64,000 nucleotides of DNA, from NCBI RefSeq assembly GCF_008064635.1, contig NZ_VRYZ01000001.1, forward strand, positions 744,001 through 808,000, given 5' to 3'. This DNA is from Parahaliea aestuarii. Lineage in GTDB: Bacteria > Pseudomonadota > Gammaproteobacteria > Pseudomonadales > Halieaceae. A program made the translations under genes and the position numbers. The notes below the pieces were generated by a model. That model was not told the origin of the DNA and made no database searches. It worked only from the letters and a program-made list of their open reading frames with translations. Positions 1-8,049 of the stretch are shown piece by piece; within the stretch, counting starts at the first letter, position 1, and each line of letters begins with the position of its first letter.

Positions 1-163
1 CGTTTTCAACCTCCAGCAGCTCGCAGCAGTCCCGCCGCCACTGGGCCTGCATCATCAGCGGCAGGCGGTAGATCACCACGTTGAGAAAGCTGCCGACCAC
101 CAGGCCGAGCAGCAGTAATACAAAGGGCAGGAACCAGCTGTGCTGGTTCAGGGCGTCGAGCAT
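1..163 (-). CDS. pilD: Prepilin peptidase PilD, N-terminal part (cut by window edge)
   Basis: Inner-membrane aspartic protease and N-methyltransferase that cleaves the leader of type IV prepilins and type II secretion pseudopilins. Only the first 54 codons are present. They show a first membrane helix followed by the family signature GSFLNVVIYRLP at about residues 24-35. The ATG at 163 follows a GAGG ribosome site by a few bases, and lies 18 bases past the pilC stop, so it is the last visible gene of a leftward pilB-pilC-pilD operon. The catalytic aspartates and the Cys motif lie beyond the window. Because the gsp operon further right has no peptidase gene, this enzyme probably serves both systems (inference). 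Confidence 0.93.
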   Translation of the reverse strand, partial: MLDALNQHSWFLPFVLLLLGLVVGSFLNVVIYRLPLMMQAQWRRDCCELLEVEN

Positions 164-181
164 GAATACCTCGCCGGGCGC

Positions 182-1405
182 TTAGATAACGGAACCCAGC
201 ATGAAGATGGGCAGGTACATGGCGATCATCAGGCCGCCCACCAGCACCCCCAGGATGGACATGATCATCGGCTCCATCAGCGAGCTGAGGCTGTCCACGG
301 CGTTGTCCACCGCTTCCTCGTAGTGGTTCGCCACCTTGTCGAGCATGTCGTCCAGGGCGCCGGACTCCTCGCCGATGGAGACCATCTGCAGCAACATGTT
401 GGGGAACAGCCCGGTGGTCTTGATCGAGTTGTACAGGGTGGTACCGGTGGTGACATCGTCGCGTATCTGGCGGATGGCCCTGGCGTAGACCGCGTTGCCG
501 GCGGCGCCGGCGGTGGAGTTCAGTGCATCCACCAGCGGCACACCGGCGGCGAAGGTGGTGGACAGGGTGCGGGCAAAGCGCGCGATCACCGAGTCGTGCA
601 CGATGCCGCCGACAACCGGCATTTTCAGCGCGGTCTTGTCCAGCCACTCGGCAAACTTCACTGATCGGAAGCGGGCCTCGCGAAAGGCGAACACTATTCC
701 CCCCAGCCCCAGCAGGATGACGAACCACCATTTCTGCACAAAGTTGGAAATGTTCAGCACGAACAGGGTGAAGGCCGGCAGGTCGGAGCCGAAGCTGCGG
801 AACGTCTCGGCGAACTGCGGCACCACTTTGATCAGCAGGATGCCGGTGACCACGATGGCCACCACCACCACCGCCGTGGGGTAGGTCAGCGCCTTGCGGA
901 TCTTGGCCTTCAGGGCCTCGGTTTTTTCCTTGTAGGTGGCCACCCGGTCCAGCATCACTTCCAGGGTACCGGACGCCTCGCCCGAGGCCACCAGGCTGCA
1001 GAACAGCTCGTCGAAGTGGCGCGGGTACTTGGCCAGCGAGGGCGCCAGCCCGCTGCCGGAGGCGACATCGTTCTTGATGCTGTAGACCATCTCGCGCATG
1101 GTCTGCTTGTCCAGCCCTTCGCCGACGATGTCGAAGCTCTGCACCAGCGGTACGCCGGCCTTCATCATGGTGGCCAGCTGGCGGGTGAAAATGGCGATAT
1201 CGGCGGGCTTGATCGGCTTGCCCTTGCCGCTGCCAAACAGGGGCTTGGGCTTCTTCTTGACCGACTTGGTCTTGATACCCTGGCGCCGCAACTGCGCCTT
1301 GGCCATGGCGGAACTGGTGGCCGTGATCTCGCCCTTCGTCGTGCGGCCATTCTTGTCGATGCCGTTCCATACGAAGACGTCGCTGCGCGCTGCACTGGTC
1401 GCCAT
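182..1405 (-). CDS. pilC: Type IV pilus inner-membrane platform protein PilC
   Basis: 407-aa polytopic protein of the GspF/PilC family, which forms the inner-membrane platform on which the PilB and PilT motors act. It has the usual order: a short cytoplasmic N-terminus beginning with a FVWNGIDKNG-type segment, a T2SSF domain at about 73-195, and a second copy at about 275-397 ending in the terminal membrane helix. The length matches the family norm of about 405. It lies 61 bases downstream of pilB and 18 bases upstream of pilD. It is the pilus paralogue of gspF in this same window. Confidence 0.97.
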   Translation of the reverse strand: MATSAARSDVFVWNGIDKNGRTTKGEITATSSAMAKAQLRRQGIKTKSVKKKPKPLFGSGKGKPIKPADIAIFTRQLATMMKAGVPLVQSFDIVGEGLDKQTMREMVYSIKNDVASGSGLAPSLAKYPRHFDELFCSLVASGEASGTLEVMLDRVATYKEKTEALKAKIRKALTYPTAVVVVAIVVTGILLIKVVPQFAETFRSFGSDLPAFTLFVLNISNFVQKWWFVILLGLGGIVFAFREARFRSVKFAEWLDKTALKMPVVGGIVHDSVIARFARTLSTTFAAGVPLVDALNSTAGAAGNAVYARAIRQIRDDVTTGTTLYNSIKTTGLFPNMLLQMVSIGEESGALDDMLDKVANHYEEAVDNAVDSLSSLMEPMIMSILGVLVGGLMIAMYLPIFMLGSVI

Positions 1406-1466
1406 AGAGTTTCCCCGTTTCCTTCGCTAAGGTCGCTGCTGCCCCGTGTTGTTATTGCCGGTGTCG

Positions 1467-3182
1467 TCAGTCTGTGGTGACCCGGTTGACCTCTTCCAGG
1501 CTGGTCAGGCCCTGGGCGGCCTTGCGCAGGGCCGACATGCGCAGGTCGTTGAAGCCCTCCACGCGGGCCTGCTCGTGGATGTCCAGAGAGTTGCCCTCCG
1601 CCATTATGATGCGGGCGATGGCCGGTGTCACTCGCACCACCTCGTACACACCCACCCGGCCCTTGTAGCCGTCCTTGCAGTGTTCGCAGCCCACCGGGTG
1701 CATCAGGGTGGCGGTTGCGAGCAATTCTTCGGTAAAGCCTTCCTTCAGCAGCACGTCGTGGGGGATGTCGTCCGCCGGCACCGCGCACTCCTTGCACAGG
1801 CGCCGGGCCAGGCGCTGGGCAATGATCAAGTCCACCGAGGTGGCCAGGTTGAAGGCCGGTACGCCCATGTTCAGCAGGCGGGTGATGGTTTCCGCCGCGC
1901 TGTTGGTGTGCAGGGTGGAGAGTACCAGGTGGCCGGTCTGTGCCGCCTTGATGGCGATTTCCGCTGTTTCCAGGTCGCGAATCTCCCCCACCATGATCAC
2001 GTCCGGGTCCTGGCGCAGGAAGGAGCGCAGGGCCTCGGCGAAATTCAGGCCGACCTTGGGGTTCACGTGCACCTGGTTGATGCCCGCCATATTGATTTCC
2101 ACCGGGTCTTCCGCGGTGGAAATATTCCGCTCGGGCTGGTTCAGCAGGTTGAGGCCGGTGTAAAGAGACACCGTTTTACCGGAGCCGGTGGGGCCGGTGA
2201 CCAGAATCATGCCCTGGGGCTTGCTCAGGGCTTTCAGGTAGAGCGCCTTCTGGTCCTCTTCATAGCCCAGCGCATCGATGCCCATCTGGGCGCTGCTGGG
2301 GTCAAGGATACGCAGTACGATCTTTTCCCCGAACAGGGTGGGCAGGGTGTTGACCCGGAAGTCGATGGCGCGGTTGCGCGACAGCTTCATCTGGATGCGC
2401 CCGTCCTGGGGCACGCGGCGCTCGGAAATGTCCATCTGCGACATCACCTTCAAACGCGCCGCCAGCCGGGCCGACAGGTTGCGCGGCGGCTGCACCACCT
2501 CGCGCAGCACGCCGTCGGTGCGGAAGCGCACCCGGTAGTTGTGTTCGTAGGGCTCGAAGTGAATATCCGAGGCACCCTGTTTGATGGCATCCACCAGCAC
2601 CTTGTTCACAAAGCGCACGATGGGGGTTTCGTCGATGCCATCGCTGCCGTCGTCGTCATCGCCTTTGCCTTCGGCGATGTCGATGTTCTCCAGGTCATCG
2701 GCGTCGATGTCCGACAGGCCCTTGCCCAGGTCGTCCTGGGATTCCATCCACTGCTCTATCAGCTTCGAGAGTACCCGCTCTTCCACCAGCACCGGGTCGG
2801 TGTTGATGCCGGTGTGGAACTTGATTTCGTCGATGGCGGAGAGGTTGGTGGGGTCGGATACGGCGATGAACAGGCGGTTGCCGCGGCGGAACAGGGGCAG
2901 GGCGTGGTGTTTGCTGATGAGGTTGATATCCACCAGCCCGCTGGGCAGCAGCTCCGGATTGAAGGCGCGGATATCAAACAGCGGCACGCCAAACTCGTTG
3001 GAGGCGATTTCCGCCAGGCGATGGCTGTCCACGTCCATCGTGTTGACGAGGTACTTCACCAGTGGAATGCGTTCCAGCGCGGCCTGCCGCTGCGCCTCCT
3101 GCCCCTGTTCCCTGGTGATCAGACCCTCTGCAGCCAGACGCCCGGCAAGGCCGCTGAGTTGGCCGGATGCTTTGTTATTCAT
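1467..3182 (-). CDS. pilB: Type IV pilus extension ATPase PilB
   Basis: 571-aa cytoplasmic hexameric ATPase that powers pilin polymerisation. Visible parts are an N-terminal MshEN-type region (about 20-140), an acidic linker (about 150-185), Walker A GPTGSGKT at 330-337, an Asp box and Walker B region with GEIRDLETAEIA, the His box STLHTN, and a C-terminal tetracysteine metal site (CKEC and CEHC). Full length for PilB. It is transcribed away from pilA, as in Pseudomonas, where the variable pilin locus sits next to pilB. Its promoter must lie in the 449-base gap to pilA, but I could not place it. Confidence 0.97.
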   Translation of the reverse strand: MNNKASGQLSGLAGRLAAEGLITREQGQEAQRQAALERIPLVKYLVNTMDVDSHRLAEIASNEFGVPLFDIRAFNPELLPSGLVDINLISKHHALPLFRRGNRLFIAVSDPTNLSAIDEIKFHTGINTDPVLVEERVLSKLIEQWMESQDDLGKGLSDIDADDLENIDIAEGKGDDDDGSDGIDETPIVRFVNKVLVDAIKQGASDIHFEPYEHNYRVRFRTDGVLREVVQPPRNLSARLAARLKVMSQMDISERRVPQDGRIQMKLSRNRAIDFRVNTLPTLFGEKIVLRILDPSSAQMGIDALGYEEDQKALYLKALSKPQGMILVTGPTGSGKTVSLYTGLNLLNQPERNISTAEDPVEINMAGINQVHVNPKVGLNFAEALRSFLRQDPDVIMVGEIRDLETAEIAIKAAQTGHLVLSTLHTNSAAETITRLLNMGVPAFNLATSVDLIIAQRLARRLCKECAVPADDIPHDVLLKEGFTEELLATATLMHPVGCEHCKDGYKGRVGVYEVVRVTPAIARIIMAEGNSLDIHEQARVEGFNDLRMSALRKAAQGLTSLEEVNRVTTD

Positions 3183-3405
3183 ACAGCTCGGTCACTATGT
3201 GTTTGTTAGTTGCGCCGCCGTTGGCACAACTTATCTCGCGATAGCTATCTCTGCCTGTGAACAAAACGGGCAGTGCCGAGTATACGAATTTGGCAGCGGC
3301 CGATACACCTCAAAATGGGCTTATCCCCTTATTTTTTGGGGATTTTGCGACATTGTTGTACTTGTGAATACCGGAATGGCGACGGCTGTCGCCAGTGGTT
3401 CAGAC

Positions 3406-3420
3406 TGACGAAAAATGTCA
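3406..3420. promoter_or_regulatory. TGAC-N7-GTCA palindrome, possible enhancer for the pilA activator
   Basis: Inverted repeat TGACGAAAAATGTCA centred near 3413, about 150 bases upstream of the start site expected from the sigma-54 promoter. That is a normal distance for an enhancer-binding protein such as PilR. Short CTGTC words also occur at 3386-3390 and 3425-3429. Assignment to PilR is inference; no PilR gene is in the window. Confidence 0.35.
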
Positions 3421-3490
3421 CACACTGTCTTTGAAGGGCAGCTGTGGCCTCGAATCGCAGTCCATCGAGAGTGGAGGTAGCGCCTGAAAG

Positions 3491-3506
3491 TGTGATGCAT
3501 GTCACA
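3491..3506. promoter_or_regulatory. CRP/Vfr-type binding site upstream of pilA
   Basis: TGTGATGCATGTCACA is a perfect match to the TGTGA-N6-TCACA consensus of CRP-family regulators. Its centre is about 66 bases upstream of the predicted pilA start point. Vfr, the Pseudomonas CRP homologue, is known to control type IV pili, though not classically through a site at pilA itself. Confidence 0.65.
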
Positions 3507-3538
3507 AAAAGTACCCGCCTGCTGTGCTCTTATCGAGA

Positions 3539-3554
3539 TGGCACATAACTTGCT
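3539..3554 (+). promoter_or_regulatory. Sigma-54 (-24/-12) promoter of pilA
   Basis: TGGCACATAACTTGCT matches the sigma-54 consensus TGGCAC-N5-TTGCW at every fixed position. It lies 77 bases before the pilA ATG, giving a predicted start near 3565. Sigma-54 with PilS/PilR control of pilA is the established arrangement in Pseudomonas and relatives. Confidence 0.9.
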
Positions 3555-3631
3555 ATCAGGGAGGGGCGACGGGCTCATTTACGATGGGCCGGCCAAGCGT
3601 AAGCATCCCCAGGGGATATAAGGAGAAAGCA

Positions 3632-4087
3632 ATGAAAATGCAAAAACAGGTTCAACAGGGCTTTACCCTGATCGAACTGATGATCGTGATTGCGATCGTC
3701 GGTATCCTGGCGGCGATCGCGCTGCCGGCGTATCAGGATTACACCATCAGGGCGAAAATGAGCGAGCCGATGGCTTCTCTGGCAGAGGGCAAAACGTCTG
3801 TTCAGGAATACTATGTGGCCCGTGGATTCCTGCCAGATTCTGCATCGGAAGCGGGTATCACGGAGTTTCAGAACAAGGACGTGGTCAAGTCTGTCTGGTT
3901 CACCTCAGCCGGCGGTCCGGCTCTGTTCGCCAGCGTCCAAACGAGTCTGTATTCCGGCGCTACAGATGGTGCTGATACCTTCATGCTTTCGGGAACCACG
4001 CGTTCTGATGGCTCGATCATCTGGAAGTGTAAGCAGGGTACAACAGATGAGATCCCCGCAAAGTACCTGCCTGGATCCTGCCGTTAA
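3632..4087 (+). CDS. pilA: Type IV major pilin PilA
   Basis: 151-aa prepilin, major subunit of the pilus fibre. The leader [10 protein letters not shown] is followed by [20 protein letters not shown], so processing by PilD is expected after Gly10, with Glu15 as the conserved Glu5 of the mature protein. The globular domain ends with Cys133 and Cys150, which would form the C-terminal disulfide (D-region) loop; the chain ends GSCR. The ATG at 3632 follows AAGGAG by 6 bases. An in-frame start further upstream would add a tail before the leader and is rejected. A strong terminator follows. The next genes are candidate pilin-modifying proteins. Confidence 0.97.
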   Translation: MKMQKQVQQGFTLIELMIVIAIVGILAAIALPAYQDYTIRAKMSEPMASLAEGKTSVQEYYVARGFLPDSASEAGITEFQNKDVVKSVWFTSAGGPALFASVQTSLYSGATDGADTFMLSGTTRSDGSIIWKCKQGTTDEIPAKYLPGSCR

Positions 4088-4118
4088 TTTTGCCTAATAG
4101 CAAAAGTGGCACAGACGA

Positions 4119-4145
4119 AACCCGGCGCTAGCGCCGGGTTTTTTT
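4119..4145 (+). terminator. Rho-independent terminator of pilA
   Basis: A perfect 22-base palindrome (AACCCGGCGC / GCGCCGGGTT around TA) is followed directly by a run of T. It begins 31 bases after the pilA stop and probably sets pilin mRNA well above the downstream genes. Confidence 0.9.
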
Positions 4146-4166
4146 GTTAGCAGTGGTTCAATATTC

Positions 4167-6140
4167 GTGATCCTGGAAAAAGGAGAATATTCCTTCAATT
4201 TTGACGGAGTCCGGTGGATTCCCGCAGTTGCAGGACTCCTTGTGGTCTGGCTGGTTTACACCATGGGCGCAGGCGCCCCCTTCACCTTTGACGACGAACC
4301 GTCGCTGACTGGCAATTATCTCGCGCATTTCTCGCCAGCCGCCCTCGATCACTGGCGAGTGGCCAGTGATAGTTCCGGATCAGGTTCGCTTCGCCGCCCG
4401 GTCACGATGTTTACGTTCTACCTCAATTTCGCTCTCAGCGGTGAGTACTCTCCACGGGCAATAAAAGCGACCAACGCATTGATTCACTGCGTGATCGCTG
4501 CGCTGTTGTATTTCCTTTTCATCAAGGTGCTGAGAGTTGCCGCCCCAACGCCGCGGAACGCCTGCCACAGGAAATTGAACTGGATGGCTGCGTTGGCAGC
4601 CGGAGCCTGGCTCCTGCATCCACTTCACGTGTCAACGGTGCTCTATTCGGTACAGCGAATGGCGCAACTGTCGACTCTCTTTGTCGTACTGGGGCTGTTG
4701 TTATTTGTCACCCTCAGAACTCGCTGGAGTCGGCGCGGGGCCACTGTGGCTGAAGTGGTCGCTGGTGGGCTGTGGCTCCTCCTGATCGGTTTGCTGGCCG
4801 TTTTCAGTAAGGAAAACGGCATTCTGCTCTGGTGGCTAATCCCGGTCTGTGAGGTTTGTCTGTTTCGCGGCTCCTGGGCCGGTAGCGAGCGCAAGTGGCT
4901 GCAATGGCTCGGATGGATCGCGTTCGTCGCGCCCTTGCTATTGATCGCTGCTGTGTTCTGGTGGCAGCCGGACATGTTCACATCGGGATATCTGCAACGC
5001 AATTTCACGATGGAAGAGCGTGTGCTGACCCAGGCGCGCCTGCTGTGGCGCTATGCCGGCTGGATTGTCTGGCCCAATATTTTTGATATGGGGTTTCAAC
5101 ACGATGATATACCCATATCCAAGGGGTTGTTGGCGCCGGTCACGACACTGATATCAGTGGCAGGCTTGCTGGGCGTTCTGGCTTTAGGCTTTCTTCTGAG
5201 GCGGCGTGTACCACTTCTATTATTCGCCGTCCTGTTTTTCCTGGTGGGCCATTCACTCGAATCCGGGTTTCTTGCTCTGGAGATGGTGTTTGAACACCGA
5301 AACTACCTTCCGTCTATCGGCATCTGCCTGTTGCTTGGTAGTCTGCTGCTTCAGGTGTTGAATCGTATCGATGCGTCGCGACGAGTATGGGCAGTAGCGT
5401 TTCTTGGCCTGGTGTTGATGTCCCTGCTAGCTGCCCGCGTCCATACCTGGTCCAATGACCTGCGGCTGGCACAAAGCAATCTTGCAAGACATCCTGATTC
5501 GGTTCGCTCGAACTATTACTATGCGCATACTCTGTTGCGTTATTACAGCGGTCAAGATGTATTGGGCCTGACGCCAGAACAGGCGAACGATTACCTGCTC
5601 AAGGGCCGATATTATTATGAGGTCATGCATCAGCTTGATAAGCAGGACATTGCAGCACTCGTGATGCTTTACTACCTCGATAAAGCGTACTTTCGGGCAC
5701 TGGATGAGACAACCGACTGGTTAGGTGCGCTGATCGCTGCTTTTGATGGCAAGGTGCTGAAGCAGTCGGACAGGAATGCTTTGGCCGTTCTCGCCGAGTG
5801 TATGGGAGACGGCAGTTGCGAGACGAGTGAATCAGAAATGAACGCTATCTACTCGGCGCTCAAAGCGAACTACCCCAATGGCCTGGATGCCGCACTATTC
5901 AAGTATTTTTATTACCTGGCTTCCAATGCAACACCACAATTGAAGTTGCAGATGCTGCAGGAAATCCAGTCGATTCGCCCCGGGCTGATTGATCTCAATT
6001 TTTCCCGTGTAGCGGAGCTGGGTCGACTCAAAGCCCACGCTGAAATATTTGACACTCTCCTGGAATGGACAGCCGCGGATCCGGATCGCAGGTATTTGCC
6101 TGCCCTAAAGCAGCTATTTGAGGGTGGAGCGTCAGAGTGA
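4167..6140 (+). CDS. GT-C/TMTC-like polytopic membrane protein, candidate pilin glycosyltransferase (copy 1)
   Basis: 657-aa protein with about 10-11 membrane helices in residues 15-430 and a soluble C-terminal part of about 220 residues that looks helical. An acidic pair DDE at 42-44 lies in the first extracytoplasmic loop, followed by LRRPVTMFTFYLN, NALIH, VSTVLYSVQRMAQL, FSKENGI and, near residue 375, FEHRNYLPS. This layout resembles GT-C enzymes that take sugars from lipid carriers (PMT, TMTC, and possibly TfpW-type pilin enzymes). The substrate is unknown. It lies directly after pilA and overlaps its own paralogue by 4 bases. The GTG start at 4167 has no good ribosome site, so the N-terminus is uncertain. 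The DNA has visibly lower GC than the neighbourhood. Confidence 0.7.
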   Translation: MILEKGEYSFNFDGVRWIPAVAGLLVVWLVYTMGAGAPFTFDDEPSLTGNYLAHFSPAALDHWRVASDSSGSGSLRRPVTMFTFYLNFALSGEYSPRAIKATNALIHCVIAALLYFLFIKVLRVAAPTPRNACHRKLNWMAALAAGAWLLHPLHVSTVLYSVQRMAQLSTLFVVLGLLLFVTLRTRWSRRGATVAEVVAGGLWLLLIGLLAVFSKENGILLWWLIPVCEVCLFRGSWAGSERKWLQWLGWIAFVAPLLLIAAVFWWQPDMFTSGYLQRNFTMEERVLTQARLLWRYAGWIVWPNIFDMGFQHDDIPISKGLLAPVTTLISVAGLLGVLALGFLLRRRVPLLLFAVLFFLVGHSLESGFLALEMVFEHRNYLPSIGICLLLGSLLLQVLNRIDASRRVWAVAFLGLVLMSLLAARVHTWSNDLRLAQSNLARHPDSVRSNYYYAHTLLRYYSGQDVLGLTPEQANDYLLKGRYYYEVMHQLDKQDIAALVMLYYLDKAYFRALDETTDWLGALIAAFDGKVLKQSDRNALAVLAECMGDGSCETSESEMNAIYSALKANYPNGLDAALFKYFYYLASNATPQLKLQMLQEIQSIRPGLIDLNFSRVAELGRLKAHAEIFDTLLEWTAADPDRRYLPALKQLFEGGASE

Positions 6141-8026
6141 ATTACCCGATGCAGCGGGACTGGCTTTTCTGTGGCTGCCTCCTGGGTGTTGCTCTCGCAT
6201 TGGCGGCCTGGCTGTACTGGCCTGGCGCAAGCGGGCCGACGATGCTGGATGATCGCTCGAGCTTAGAGGTGCTGAAAGAAGCGGAGCCTGGCGTTCGTTC
6301 CCTGGTTGAGCAAATCTTCGCAGATAAATCAGGCCCGCTCGGGCGCCCGGTTGCGATGGCAAGCTTCGTCATGGAACAGTTGGTGGTTGGCCCAACGGGC
6401 ACCTGGTCAAGCAAGGCGACCAACATCATCCTGCATCTAATAAATGGTGCATTGCTGTTCTGGTTATGCTGCCTGCTCCTATCTGATGCTGGCTACCACG
6501 GATCGAAGTGGTATGCGCTGCTGGCCGCAACGATCTGGCTGGCATCTCCCCTGTACGTGAGCACGGTACTTTACGCAGTACAGAGGATGGCGATGCTCGC
6601 GGCCACTTTTATGCTGCTGACGTTGATTTCCTACTGTTACTTCCGATCGCGGTTTGTGCGGGGAGAGTTGGCCCGGCGGAGACTGATTCTGGTCATTGTT
6701 TTCCTGGTACTGGCGATTCTGTCAAAGGAGACAGGGATCGTTGTGCTGCCTGTCTTAGTGCTAATGGAATTAATGTGGTTCGAGTCGAACAAGGAAAACG
6801 CCACAAGAGAGCGGCTTTTGCGCAGGTGTGCCTGCGGTGCGGTAATCACCGGTGTGGCTGCGATAACGCTGGTATTTTTGTTGTATTCCGGGAGCGTTCT
6901 CTCGCCCTACGCTATACGAGAGTGGACCCTGCTGGAAAGAGTTCTCACGGAAGGGAGGATACTCTGGGACTATGTAGGGCAACACTACTTCCCCGATGTT
7001 AATCGAATGGGGTTGTATCATGACGACATAGTTGTTTCGCGGAGCCTGAGTGAGCCAGCTTCTACGTTTTGGTCCTTGTTGGCCTGGCTGTTTGTTGCTG
7101 TTGCTATCCTCGTCGGATTGTTGTCCAGCTTTGGGCGAAAGTTGGGATTTTGTTGGCTCTTCTTTTTGATGGGGCATAGTACTGAATCGACAGTTCTCCC
7201 CCTTGAGCTCTATTTCGAACATCGCAATTACTTTCCCGGGATAGGCCTGATTCTCTTTCCTGTGACGGTGGTTGCAGAACTGTCCCGTCGATGGCCTCCG
7301 CTAGGAGCGCCACTGCTCGCTTGGGGAGGTGTAGCTGTGACACTCCTTCTGTTCAAGACGAGCTCACAAGTTCAGATTTGGTCCAGTAACGAACTTCTCA
7401 TCCTTAATCAGGTCACTTATCATCCACGATCTTTTCGCGCGAATGCCGATATGGCTTCGCTTCTGGCTTCAACTGGAGCGCTTGAGCGGGCGCTTGAGTT
7501 TTCGGCGGTAGCGCATGAATACTCTTCGGAGCCGGATGGCGACCATCTGCTGCGCAACTATGCCTTGAGCTGCATGGCATCCCGCTTACCTAATCGGCCA
7601 TGGGCTCCTGGATATGAAGCATTGGCTTCTGCCAGGCCTCTCAGCTCTGTTCCTACCGTATATACGTTTGTTCAAATGGTGCAGGATGGGCGGTGTACTC
7701 ACCTTGACACTTACGCTATAGCAGATGCTTTGGCGCACACTTACCTGTCTGCACAATCGAAGGTAACAGCTTCAGCGAATATGTACAGTGTTCTGGCTGT
7801 CCTGGAAAATTCTCTGGCGAGATGGGGTAATGCGTACTCCTACGCGCAACTTTTTCTTGAAGGAGCGCCAGGGAGTACGCGAGGCCAGCTAATGCAACTG
7901 CATTTTACTACCGCCTTAGGTAAAGTAGACGAAGCAGCCGAGCTAAAGGCCCTTCTGCTTGAAAAACAGGCGCATGGCGAACTCACGGTAGCCGAACAAG
8001 AGAACTTGGCGCTTTACGTTCAATAA
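6137..8026 (+). CDS. GT-C/TMTC-like polytopic membrane protein, candidate pilin glycosyltransferase (copy 2)
   Basis: 629-aa paralogue of the preceding protein. The same landmarks appear in the same order: DDR at 38-40, LGRPVAMASF, KATNIILH, VSTVLYAVQRMAML, LSKETGI, RVLTEGRILWDY, MGLYHDDIVVS and FEHRNYFPGIG near 359, then a soluble helical C-terminus. The GTG start overlaps the previous stop (GTGA), so the pair is translationally coupled. The repeats of sequence show a tandem duplication that has diverged widely. One 60-base line sampled by hand (7021-7080) is 50% GC, against about 68% in a line of ald. The likely role is transfer of a lipid-linked sugar to pilin (inference); a fully inactive partner or flippase-like role is also possible. 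Confidence 0.7.
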   Translation: MNYPMQRDWLFCGCLLGVALALAAWLYWPGASGPTMLDDRSSLEVLKEAEPGVRSLVEQIFADKSGPLGRPVAMASFVMEQLVVGPTGTWSSKATNIILHLINGALLFWLCCLLLSDAGYHGSKWYALLAATIWLASPLYVSTVLYAVQRMAMLAATFMLLTLISYCYFRSRFVRGELARRRLILVIVFLVLAILSKETGIVVLPVLVLMELMWFESNKENATRERLLRRCACGAVITGVAAITLVFLLYSGSVLSPYAIREWTLLERVLTEGRILWDYVGQHYFPDVNRMGLYHDDIVVSRSLSEPASTFWSLLAWLFVAVAILVGLLSSFGRKLGFCWLFFLMGHSTESTVLPLELYFEHRNYFPGIGLILFPVTVVAELSRRWPPLGAPLLAWGGVAVTLLLFKTSSQVQIWSSNELLILNQVTYHPRSFRANADMASLLASTGALERALEFSAVAHEYSSEPDGDHLLRNYALSCMASRLPNRPWAPGYEALASARPLSSVPTVYTFVQMVQDGRCTHLDTYAIADALAHTYLSAQSKVTASANMYSVLAVLENSLARWGNAYSYAQLFLEGAPGSTRGQLMQLHFTTALGKVDEAAELKALLLEKQAHGELTVAEQENLALYVQ

Positions 8027-8049
8027 TCAGAGTCCGGAGTTCTACACGG

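Larger units (their letters stand above)
3183..3631. other. Divergent intergenic region between pilB and pilA
   Basis: 449 bases without a convincing gene. The right part holds a TGAC-N7-GTCA palindrome, a perfect CRP/Vfr-type site and a sigma-54 promoter, all placed for pilA and listed separately. A ribosome site AAGGAG precedes the pilA ATG at 3632. The left part, about 3183-3330, must contain the pilB promoter, but I see no clear -35/-10 pair there. Confidence 0.8.

Noticed and set aside
1446-3209. Long open frame antisense to pilB (587 codons)
   Set aside because: Low-complexity, His/Gln/Val-rich product typical of the antisense of high-GC genes; pilB on the other strand is unmistakable.
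4167-8026. Firm naming of the two membrane proteins as TfpW or TMTC
   Set aside because: Only short motifs and layout agree by eye; without an alignment the family name is not secure, so no gene symbol is given.
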